A stretch of 64,000 bases of DNA from Artocarpus heterophyllus (taxonomy: Eukaryota; Streptophyta; Magnoliopsida; Rosales; Moraceae), in the NCBI GenBank assembly GCA_025403435.1, contig CM046333.1:31083521-31147520 (forward strand), read 5' to 3'. Positions 47,954 through 58,307 of the stretch are shown one piece after another. The translations under genes were made by a program, and so were the position numbers. The notes under the pieces were generated by a model. That model was given only the letters and a program-made list of their open reading frames with translations. It did no database searches and was not told the DNA's origin. The number at the start of each line of letters is the position of its first letter. Positions within the stretch are counted from its first letter, which is position 1.

Positions 47954-50900
47954 CTAAGTGATTAAATATGACAAATCCCGCATCTCCATAGCTTCCACTT
48001 GCCTCTCAAAAACTCTCACAGTTAAATTGTCCTCGGATGCTATTTTGCATACAGCAACATGCTCGTCTTCAAAGAAGTCCTTTATCACAAGATGCTTCCG
48101 ATCAATATGCTTAGTCTTCTTGTGAAATCTTGGTTCCTTAGAATTAGCTATCACTGCATTGTTATCACAATATAGCGATACCGCTTATCCATATCAGGAA
48201 CTACATCAAGATCCCAAGGAACTTGTAAAGCCACACTGCTTCTTTCGAAGCATCACTAGCTGCCGCATACTCGGCCTCCATCATTGAATCCGAAATGTAA
48301 TCTTAATTGACGATTTTCCAAACAATGGCATCGTCGCCCAGAGTAAACACAAAACCTTAAGTCGATCTTTTTGAATCCAGACATGATTGAAAATCTGAGT
48401 CAGTGTATCCTAAAGGTGTTAAATCCTCACCCGAATACATAAGCATATACCCTCGAGTCCATCTTAGGTACTTGAAAATATGCTTGACCGTAACCTGGTG
48501 GTTCAGTCTTGGATCCAACTGAAATCGACTTACAATTTTGACCGCATAACTATTATCTGGTCATGTGCAAAACATGGCATACATGAGACTACCAACTGCT
48601 GAAGCATAAGGCACCTTCTTCATGTATTCTCTTTCTTCATCAGACTTTGGTAAGTCTTTCTTAGAAAGTGTAATTCTAGACCTAGATGGTTGCCCACTTT
48701 TCATGGAATCCTACTTTGCATGCCTTTTGAGAAATTTATCTATGTAGCTCGCTTTGGATAAAGCTATCATTTTGTTGTTCCTATCTCAAAAAATCTAGAT
48801 ACCGAGAACATAATTAGCTTCACCTAAGCTTTCATGTCAAATTACTTGGTCAACCATAATTTGACCGATGATAATGCCCCAACGTCACTGCCAATTAGTA
48901 GAATATCATCTACATAGAGTAGTAGAAAAAGCCACCTTCCATCCTTAATGTGTTTGTAAACACATGGTTTCTCCACATTTTGTGCAAACCCATAAGCTTT
49001 GATCACTTGATCAAATCTTATGTTCCAAGAATAGGAAGCCTACTTAAATCCATAAATTGACGTTAGTAGCTTACAAGCCTTACCCTCCTAACTTTTAGCC
49101 TTGAACTCGTCTGGCCACACCATATAAATGGACTCATCAAGATAGCCATTTAGAAAGGCCATCTTGACATCCATCTACTATTTAGTCGAGACTGGCAACT
49201 ATGGACAAGAGAATATGGATGGACTTGAGCATGGCTATAGGTGAAAAGGTTTCCTCATAATCAATTCCTTCCTTTTACGTGTATCCCTTAGCTACCAGCT
49301 AGCCTTATAGGTTTTGAATTTTCCATCCACTCATCTCTTTCTCTTATAAATCCACTTACATCTTATGGGTTTTACCCCTTTGGGAAGATCCAGAAGTTTC
49401 TAGACCTGATTAGTCTCCATAGACTTCATTTATGTGCTTATGGCCTCTGTCCAAAGTTTCAAATCAACATCCTCTGTAGCCTCTTCATAAGTATAAGGAT
49501 CCCTGCTATGTTTAACCTATTCAGTGAAAAAGACCTCACCATTAAACATATACCTCTTAGGTTGACGCCTGATCCTCCCACTACATCGTAGCCTCTTAGG
49601 TTGTTGTTCGATTGGTTTTTCTACACTAATTGGAATGGTTTCATTTGGAACTCTCGGAGTGAGTGAATCACTTGCCAACTCCTCAAGCACTACTTTACTT
49701 CGACGCTTAAAGTCGTCCATGTAACTTTTCTCAAGGAATGTTGCATTAGTTGAAACCATGACTTTATTTTCTTTTGGATTATAGAAATAACCCCATTTAG
49801 TCCCTTTTGGATATCCTACAAACACACAAACTTCCAAATGTGCTTCAAGCTTATTTGCTTCCTTAAACCAGACATGAGCCAGACATCCCCATATGCGAAC
49901 ATGGTTTAAGGATGTCTTTTTCCCTATCCCCAACTTGTGAGGAGTTTTAGGAACCGATTTTGAGGCACATTGTTCAAAAAATAACATGTAGTTTGTAGTG
50001 CATATCCCCAAAAGGATAAAGGCAATGATGAATAACTCATCATGGACCTAACCGCCATTCTCCTACGGAGTGCCCAGCACAGTCAAATGGGATAGAATCC
50101 CATTCTCTAATAAGTGTTCTAAGAACTCATCAAAAAGGTATTCAGTACCTCGATCGGATTGAAGTGCCTTTATGGGTTTACCTAATTGCTTTTCCACTTC
50201 AGCCAGAACTCCTTGAACTTGTCATAAGTTTCACTTTTCATGGTGCATTAGGTACACATACCCATACCTAGAGTAATCATCAATAAAAGTGATGAAATAC
50301 TCATACCCTCCTTATGATTGACTACTCATAGGATCACAAACATCACTGTGCACAAGTTCTAGAACTCCTTCGGCCCTATTGCCTTTAGACCCAAATTTTC
50401 TTTTAGTCATTTTACCCTCCAAGCAAGATTCACATGGTAGTATAGATTCCACCTTTAAGTGACTTAAAGGTCCATCCCTTACCAACCTTTGAATTCTATT
50501 CAGGTTAATATTACCTAGTCGCAAATGCCAAAGATAAGTCTTATTATAGTGAGAAGTTTTAAATCTTTTAGAGCTATTATCATTAAACTCAGTGTTTAGT
50601 AGTAAGTCCATCTTTGGTTTAATAAAATATAAATTATTTTCTATCCATCCATTACAGATAAAAGATTTGTTTTTACGAATCACCACTTTATTATTAAAAG
50701 AAACTACATAAGAGTCTTTAAATAAACAAGCTATAGAAATTAAATTCCTCTTGAGTTTAGGAACATAAAAACAATCTCACAAAATTAAACTCCTATAATT
50801 ATCAAAGTAAAGATGGACGTCTCTCACTGCTTCAGCCAACACTAAGGATCCATCGCCCATCGAAAGTATGAAGTCTTCATGTAGCAGACTTGTCGTTTCT

Positions 50901-51830
50901 TTGAACCCCTATAGAGAAACACAAACATGATTAGTTGGTCCAAAATTTATGACCCAAGTGTCACTGGATTCCTCAACAAAACAAGTTTCAATAACTAAAA
51001 GATCAGACCTACCTGATCGGGAAAGGACGTCCTTGTAATACTTCTTGATGTGCCCGACCTCCCACAGAAAAAGCACTTGAGGTTATCAGGTTCTTTTTTT
51101 TCTTCTTCTTGTTCTTGCCGTTTGTAGGAATAGAAGGCTTCCCGTTCTTAGCCCATTGCTTCTTTCCATTCCTAGGATTAGGATTTGAAACAAAGGTAGC
51201 TGCCAAGTTGGCTTCTCCACTAGCAGGAGTTTCCTTGATCAAATTTTCAAACTCCTTTAACTGCTTCATCAACTTAGTCAAGGTCATATCCTATATATTG
51301 CTTAAATTAAATGAAACTCTAAATGGGATAAACTCCTTAGATAGAGTCTCAAAGACCATAGTCATTTGTGTTTTAGCATCAATGTCAGCACCATTGGTTT
51401 GAGACTCAATGAGATAACCCATGACCAATCTCATATGCTCTTTTACATATGTCTCTGGTCTTTTTTTGCAGTTTAGAAGCTTCCAAAGTGCCCCTTGCCA
51501 TTTTTTCAGGGCTTGGCCTCCAAACATGTTTTCAAGATTATCCAAGATCTACTTCGTAATCTCGTAATCTTTATGTTGAGCCTACAACATGTTATTCATG
51601 CTGGCCATAACATAACAGCAGGCCTAATCCTTAGCATCCTTTCAGCGATCATACGCTTGGATTTGCTCATTATTGGAATCTCCTATAGGCTCGAGAGGAC
51701 ACGGAGTTGTCAGCATAAATTTCAGTTTCTCAAAGGACTAGATGACATTCAAGTTTCATTTCCAATCATTAAAATTCTCACCGATTAATTGGTTTTTGTC
51801 AAATATTAATGATAAAGCATTTTTAGACAT
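47954..51830 (-). pseudogene. E2 gag-PR-IN-RT-RH polyprotein, broken
   Basis: Starts at the ATG at 51830-51828 and ends at the normal family stop at 47954. Domains from right to left begin with Gag (51545-51291, DNLENMFGGQALKKWQGAL) and a Lys-rich tract near 51090; the knuckle is frameshifted. Integrase zinc-binding (TYLWHLRLGNINLNRIQ, with the second His changed to Asn) ends near 50400. The later integrase/linker part is 50011-49517, and RT has an intact YVDD near 48905. RNase H/C-terminal remnants (EPRFHKKTKHIDRK) lie at 48154-47954. TAG replaces CAG at 51549-51551, and there are several frameshifts. It would encode all enzymes for reverse transcription and integration if intact, but it is dead. 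Confidence 0.9.
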
Positions 51831-53223
51831 TTTTAATTTATAATAAAGAATTATATACCAAACATAAGCAAACATACATTGTTTCAATATTGTATCCATG
51901 ATTTATAATTACCACCTAGGGGTGTGCAATGATAAATCATGCTAAAATGCCTTATCCTTTTGGAGATTCAATCTTGTACATGATGAAATCCCTACCTAGG
52001 GGTCGGAACCACCATGTACTATCTATGGATTAACGATGGAGGTCATAGGTTTCGAAAACCTTCTCCCACTCAATATTTTAAAATCAAGGTATTATTTTAA
52101 AAATATGCATGAACAGTTTTTAATGAGTGGCACTCCCTATTATATATGACATGTTATCAACTTACATGGCAAATCATATTATATTGTAGACAAACAAAGC
52201 AATCATGCAAAGCTGCAAGAAAAATAATAATAAATGGCTGTAATATTATGGTCCCATCTTAGAGAAAAGAAATTAAAGATTATAAGAGATCAATCGAAAT
52301 ATGTTATCGATTCTTCATCCTTGAATCTTTAAATTGTATCCTTCTTCATGTATTATCTATCTTCAAGTCTTCAATCCCACATGGATCAAATACTCCATAT
52401 TTCTGGCCATATCCAAATTTAATGTTTTTTAGAATTATCCCGAAGATAAAATCAAAACTATACTAAAAATGCACCTTTTTTGAAAATCCACAGCTCTCTA
52501 CCGACATGTCGATCTGTGTAATCAGCCCACCAGTCATCACCCTTCAGCTTGCCTAACCTCACAGTTTGGCCTACCGGTCATGACAAATTGGTCTATCGAA
52601 CTTGAAAGTTTGGCTTGCCACCAAAGCCGTCAAAATTCTACCCCGTAGATGGCCTGTCGATCTTAGAGGTTCGGCTTGCTAGTCTACGTCTATCGACCTG
52701 CCAAACCTGGTGGTTTGGCTTGCGGACCGAGCAGAAATCACGACTTCTAGAAAATACAGTTTTTTATCTAGTTTTTCAATCTTATTTTCAACAATTCAAA
52801 AAATATAAAATTAGAGACTTTGGAAATACCTATGGAATGCTTTTATCCATCTTCTAGATCTGTCTTTTTCGAATGATTATTTAATTACAAAATTTTTACA
52901 AATTTAAAATTAAATAATAATTCCTAGACAATGATGATAGACTGCCATCTCAGTATATAAAAAACCTAGATACACATTCTAACCTAGAAGGAACCATAAC
53001 CGGTACAAATTAATTAATTAATAAATAAATAAATAATAATTTAATTAACCATAATTAATTAATAAAATATTCACCATTTATTCCATGACAACATATATAA
53101 ATATATAGAAACTCTAGAGTGCCAACTCTTTAAAAAATTAAATTAAAGTATAGGAGAGATCAAGATCACATAATTTATACATATAGCATGATCACAAACT
53201 AATACATTTATGTAAAAACCATG
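51831..53223 (-). other. E2 untranslated leader (shortened)
   Basis: About 290 bp present in E1 and E5 is missing at about 51877, which removes the long inverted repeat and two of the four CCTA-loop hairpins. The two distal hairpins remain, at about 51915 and 51995. A palindrome cluster lies at 52498-52735. The frame 52615-52857 comes from that cluster. Confidence 0.75.
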
Positions 53224-53236
53224 ACTTTGATACCAA
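53224..53236 (-). other. E2 primer binding site (two mutations)
   Basis: The minus strand reads TTGGTATCAAAGT; the family form is TTGGTATCAGAGC. Confidence 0.85.
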
Positions 53237-53237
53237 T

Positions 53238-55321
53238 TGTTGGAAAAATAGTACGTAGTAGAAATTAAAAATTTTTATACTAGAGTATTTTCCAAAGCAC
53301 AAGTTTGACATGCTATATGCATAAACTAACCAGATCTTACTAACCTTTTATGCTAAAGAGCTCCTGCAATCTGTGAAGAGAAAAGCGTTCTAGAAGAGCC
53401 TCAACCAACTGGTCTTTTTTGCTATTCTCTATCCACGATCGCAGTATGCGTGGGCACATCCCGTATAGCCTTTCTCCGATGACTCTCCTTCCAACCAATT
53501 GAGAAATACCTAGACCTACTGTTAGTGATTTGTGAACAATAGCTCTTTAGGGGAGTTTCAAAGACTCACAGTATAGAGTGTTCACTCTTGATCTCTCAAC
53601 TGATCCCCATAACCTTTGAGTCTCACTCCCACTTCTAGAGGTCGTCTCCATGGTTGGCTATTATCGGATTAGTCCTCAAAAATTCAAATCTTGATCAATA
53701 TCTAATAAAATCTAGTAAAAAATGTGTGATCAGATTATCGTTTGGTCATAGGCTGAACTGGAAGATCAGCCTGCAGAACATACTTTATCGGTAGGCCAAA
53801 CCTGAAGATCAGCCTGCCGAACTTATGATAAATGATTCCTGTGAATATTTTATTTCCCACCAAAGATTCTTTAGATAAAGCCTCAGATTTAATTCAAACA
53901 ACCGAATAGAGAAGTTATCTGATTAAAACAACCATATCTAGACAATCTCTAGGAAAATAAATATTTTGGATAATTCAACAAGTTTATCTTGAATTAATTT
54001 TCATAAAATTAATTCAACCGATAAACAGACATGAATTTTCTGGTCCTATAGAATTTCAGTTAATCTAATAATTTAAACAATCTAATAATTTAACACAAGT
54101 CACAAATTTATTAGAAAAGCATTCCATATCATTACAGGATTTATTATGAGCTAGCAAAGGGGACCTAATGGACCTACATAGTTCAAGCTCCTAATAATTA
54201 TAAAACCTAATATCCCATATATACATTTTATAATTATCAACTCTAATGCTACTCCACTAAACGCTTAGAGTTGCACTCTCAAACTATATAATATTACAAA
54301 GCCTAAATAGTTAAGTATCCATGACAAATCATAATGTATCATATCCCCATGGGATATCCATAATCAGCTTAAGGATAAATTCTGTTTTATCTTCCTGATT
54401 ATTTTTTTCTTCTATTCCATTATCTCACCATCAAAAAACTTATATCCAAAGACAGTATATCATTCAGTCAATAACTATGAAATATTTGATTCCATCCATA
54501 AATTTTCTTCCCTATGAGTTCTAGTCTCAATAAGAACTAATAGTAAGACTGTTCATATGTTATGATATGAATATACCACACCAATTTGTTGTGCATGGAT
54601 GATGAGATTCCATTGATGGTTAAGCACTCTTGTCTTTCAATTACAAGTTAACGCATATAAGAGGATATCATCGACTCCTAAAGAGGAGTTATGGATTTCG
54701 TATCTATGATAAGAAGTCTACGCTATCAAGAGTTATGTCTCCAACGTACTAGTATATGTACTATTATAAAATGTGGATGCCACCCTTTGGTATATCAAAA
54801 GACATAAGTCAAGACAACATGTCCATTATTCATCTTAGGATTAAGATATAACATATATGATTGTCTAAAGTGAATTGATTTGTCGAGACAGAATTATTAA
54901 TCCAAATCAATTATACTTTATGTCTCGATCCAATATATCATCACCTATGACAATGCACCAATGTTTCTATTCATAGAGTCTACCTCTGATGGCCAAGATA
55001 AACCATGCCCCTTTAGGAATATAGACAACATAACAATCTTTGCATGAATAAAGCGCCCAACTTTATTCCCTCATTGCGGGTCTTATAATTTAGACTATCA
55101 TCTTTAAAATCATATCTTTCGCATAATCTGTCCATCATATGCCTGATTCTAAAGGCTTAGACTAATAGTCTGAGACTTTTATTTACTTATCATACATCCA
55201 ACAAATATAAATGTGAAGAGGACAACTATTTGGTATATGAATAATAAATAAACTCTTTATTGATAAAAATGTTTCCAAAAACATATTACATTTTTACCCT
55301 TTAGGGCATACATGTCTAACA
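53238..55321 (-). repeat. E2 5' LTR (2,084 bp)
   Basis: TGTTGGAAAAATAG...GTCTAACA on the plus strand. The expected TATA box is mutated (CTCTAGAAGTGGGAGTGAG on the minus strand near 53640). A palindrome array lies at about 53745-53824. A segment of about 145 bp at 54470-54614 replaces the usual family sequence and is absent from the 3' LTR. Confidence 0.9.
54470..54614. repeat. about 145-bp segment unique to the E2 5' LTR
   Basis: It lies between CATTCAGTC and ATGGTTAAGC, which in the other LTRs are separated by about 20 bp. The word GATTCCAT occurs near both ends (54491 and about 54605). The source was not recognised; it is an insertion or gene-conversion patch. Confidence 0.6.
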
Positions 55322-55941
55322 ATTGTGACTTCTTATCAAAATCTCCCAAAACCTTAATTTTCTAAGCTCATGAATTCCAAATGTTTAGGAAGCTTATCTT
55401 TTGATCCTTGAAGCGTGAATGCCTAGAGAATTGGAAAATAAAGAAAGTGTGATGGCATAATGGTTGGATCTTCAATTTCTCTCTTTTAGGTGGTAAGTGT
55501 GTATAGAGTGATGAAAGAGAAAGAGTGCCAAAATTTGAAAGAAAATCTATATTTTTCTCATGGGCTAGCGTCACGGCTCTAGGTTATTGGTGCTACAATG
55601 GTCATGTGCGACCCCTCGGAGGGGCTCGCTCTATTGCTCAATACTGTAGTGCGACCCCTCAAATTTAACCCTGTTGTCCACAGTTAAACCTATTAATCAT
55701 CAAATTAAGCATATATAACATAATTTTATCGTGAATTTATCATATTCATATTCACATCATAAACTGCTATATACTTAACCTCATAAAGACATGAACTTTC
55801 TCAAATGCATCGAGTCTTTTGCCATCGTCGCTTGTAACAATGCTCAATGAATGATTATGAAAACTTAATCATAATAACATACGTTATTTTCAACTTAGAT
55901 GTCTTACTCCTAATAATCAACTAGTAATTTTCAAAGTTACA
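55322..55941 (-). repeat. chromovirus 3' LTR, 5' block
   Basis: Starts on the minus strand with TGTAACTTTG at 55941, right after a degenerate polypurine stretch (ACATGGTAGGCAT). It is broken by E2 at 55322. It holds a short GC-rich inverted motif (CCCCTCGGAGGGG, about 55611-55623). The small minus frame 55574-55368 is not recognised. Confidence 0.6.
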
Positions 55942-55974
55942 ATGCCTACCATGTAAAAGTTTTGTCCTTTAAAC

Positions 55975-56282
55975 TTACAATATCTCGGAGTACTTAGCCT
56001 TCATCTCATCTTCACAATCCCATGTTACCTCCTCGACTCTATGGTTACACCTTATGACTTTAACTAAGGCTATTTCATTGCTATTTCTTGGCTTCCTAGC
56101 CTCTCTATCTAACATCTCAACGGGCTTTTCTTCGTGGCTTAAATTCTCTTGCACTTGCACCACTTGTGGAAAAATTACATGACTGCAATTGGAGACACAC
56201 TTCGTAAGCATCAAGACATGAAACAAATTATGGATCATTGACAATACCTTGGCCAATTCTAATTCAAAACTCCCATAGTTAT
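55975..56282 (-). pseudogene. Ty3/gypsy chromovirus polyprotein, C-terminal end
   Basis: The minus strand is open from the E1 junction at 56282 to a stop at 55975. It encodes, in order, LAKVLSMIHNLFHVLML, VVQVQENLSHEEKPVEMLDR, NEIALVKVIRCNHRVEEVTW and ECEDEMKAKYSEIL-like residues (as read, WDCEDEMKAKYSEIL). This is the usual end of plant chromovirus integrases (VHN.FHVS.L, L.YEE.PV.ILDR, VKV.W.NH..EEATWE.E..M...YP). About 100 residues remain. The rest lies right of E1, outside the window. The open frame that continues to 56547 is an artefact joining this end to E1 LTR sequence. Confidence 0.85.
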
Positions 56283-56676
56283 TGTTGGAAACAAAGTGCG
56301 CAGCGGAATTTTTTAAAAATTTTTCACCCGAGTAATTTCCAAAACACAAGTTTGACATGTTATATGTATAAATTAAACAGATCTTACTAACCTCAGTGTG
56401 CCGAAGAACCTCCGCGACCTGTGTAGAGAAGTAACGTTTCAGAAGAGCCTCAACCAACTGGTCTTCTTTGCTATTCTCTATCCACAACTGGAGTGAGTGT
56501 GGGCTCACACGTACAGCTCTTCCACCGGTGACTCTCCTTCCAACCAATAGAGAGAACCCAAAGCTAGTGTTCGTGATTTGTGAACAAAAGCTCTCAGGGA
56601 GTTTTCAGATGCTCACTAGAAGAGTATCACTCTTAATCTCTCAAATTGATCTGAGTAAATCATTAGACTCACTCCC

Positions 56677-56684
56677 TTTTTATA
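56677..56684 (-). promoter_or_regulatory. E1 LTR TATA box
   Basis: The minus strand reads GGTATAAAAAGGGAGTGAG, the same place as in E5 and A. Confidence 0.75.
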
Positions 56685-56803
56685 CCTATTGGTCCTAGGG
56701 TCAGTCCATATCAGATTAGGTCTCAAAAAATCGAAACAGAATCAAGTTCGGATCAATATCTGATAAGATACGCGTGAAAACGCGTAATCTTAACTGTCGT
56801 CAG

Positions 56804-56859
56804 TCGGCAGGCCGAACTTTCTGATAGGCAGGCCGAACACGTCATCCGGCAGGCCGAAC
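56804..56859 (-). promoter_or_regulatory. E1 U3 array: three palindromes at exact 21-bp steps
   Basis: TCGGCAGGCCGAAC at 56804, TAGGCAGGCCGAAC at 56825 and CCGGCAGGCCGAAC at 56846. The array lies about 120 bp upstream of the TATA box. Spacing equals two DNA helical turns. E5 has a fourth unit, which may have been lost here. Confidence 0.7.
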
Positions 56860-58293
56860 TGCCGAGAAAAAATCTCCGCGAATCTTTTATTTTCCATCCG
56901 AGATTCTAAAGGATAAAGTCTCAGTTTTGATTCAAATAGCCCAATAGAAAAGATATCTGATCAAAACAAACTTTATCAAGATAATCTCTAAGAAAATAAA
57001 TCAATTCATAATAATTCTACAAGTTTATCTTGTTCTAATTGTCCAAAATTAAAACAACCGATAAACAGACAAGAATTATCCGAACGCAATAATTCAACAA
57101 GTTCATCTTGAATTTTCTTACATAATTAATTCAACCGATAAACAGACATGAATTATTTGATTCTTATAAATTTTAAACCAATCTGATAAATCCGACATAA
57201 GTCACCAATTATTGGAAAAGCACGCCGTGTCGTTACAGGATTTTGTGAGCTAGCAAAGGGGACCAAAATGGACCTATAAAGTTCAAGCTCATGATAATTA
57301 TGAAACCCAATATCCTAGATATACATTTCACAATTATCAACTCCAACGCTACTCCACTAAAAGCTTAGAGCTGCACTCTCGAACTTTATAGAATTACGAA
57401 GCTCGTGTAGCTAAGTCTCCATGACATATCATAGTGTATCGCATCCCTATATGATCATCCATAATCAGCTTAAGGACAAGTTCTATCTTACCTTCCCGAT
57501 TATTTTTATCTTACGTTCCATTGTCTCACCATTAGAAAACTTACTATCCAAAGATAGTATACCATTCGGTTACACCTATGTATCCAAATGGTTGAGCGCT
57601 CCAGTTTTCCAATTACAGGACAACGCATATAAGAGGATATCATTACTCCTAAAGAGGAGCTATGGATTCCATATCTATGAATAACAAGTCTACGCTATCA
57701 AGAGTCATGCCTCCAACATACCGGCATGCATGCCACTCTAGAAATGTGGGAGTCACCCATTGGTACATCAAAAGACACAAGTCGAGACAACGGGCCCATT
57801 ATTCATCTCAGGATTAAGATACAATACAAATGATTGTCTAAAGTGAATCGATTTTCTAAGACATAATTATTAATCCAAATCAATTCACTTTATGTCTCGA
57901 TCCAACACTTCGTCACCTTTGACAACGTGCCAATGTTTCTATTCATGGAGTCCAACTCCGATGGTCAAGACAAACCATCTCCCAAAAAGGGATATAGACA
58001 ACATAACAATCTTTACATGAATAAAGCGCCTAACTTTATTTCCTCGATTGCGGATCATATGTTTTAGACCGTCACCCTAAGAATTGTGTCTTCTGCATAA
58101 TCATCCCATCATATGCCCAATTCTTAAGGTTTAGACTGACAGTCTCAGACTACAATTTACTTCTCATATATTCAACAAATATGAACGTAAAGAGGACAAT
58201 ATTTGGTATATATAAATGAATAAATTCTTTATTGATAAAAATGTCTCCAAAAATGTATTATATTTTTACTCCTTAGAGCATACATGTCTAACA

Positions 58294-58306
58294 ATCTCCC
58301 ACTTGC
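58294..58306 (-). other. E1 polypurine tract
   Basis: The minus strand reads GCAAGTGGGAGAT, ending at the LTR start. It primes plus-strand DNA. Confidence 0.93.
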
Positions 58307-58307
58307 A

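Larger units (their letters stand above)
45941..55321 (-). mobile_element. Ty1/copia LTR retrotransposon E2, both LTRs present
   Basis: Complete in outline: 5' LTR 53238-55321, primer site 53224-53236, leader 51831-53223, broken gag-pol 47954-51830, polypurine tract 47940-47952 and 3' LTR 45941-47939. The flanks are GTTGT and ATTGT. The two LTRs differ by many substitutions, a 109-bp insertion (3' LTR only), a segment of about 145 bp (5' LTR only) and a deletion of about 52 bp around the TATA box (3' LTR). E2 is therefore old. It lies in a chromovirus 3' LTR. Confidence 0.92.
56283..58293 (-). repeat. E1 3' LTR (2,011 bp)
   Basis: TGTTGGAAACAAAG...TGTCTAACA on the plus strand. TATA box at 56677-56684, U3 palindrome array at 56804-56859. 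The first 112 bp differ from the visible part of the 5' LTR by several substitutions and small indels, so the insertion is not brand new. Confidence 0.95.

Noticed and set aside
55605..55645. GC-rich inverted motif CCCCTCGGAGGGG as a possible terminator
   Set aside because: Lies within a gypsy LTR in plant DNA, where such terminators are not expected; no further support.
55975..56547. A 190-codon minus-strand open frame
   Set aside because: It runs through E1 LTR sequence into the chromovirus integrase end; the join at 56283 is a transposon junction, so the N-terminal part is not a real protein.
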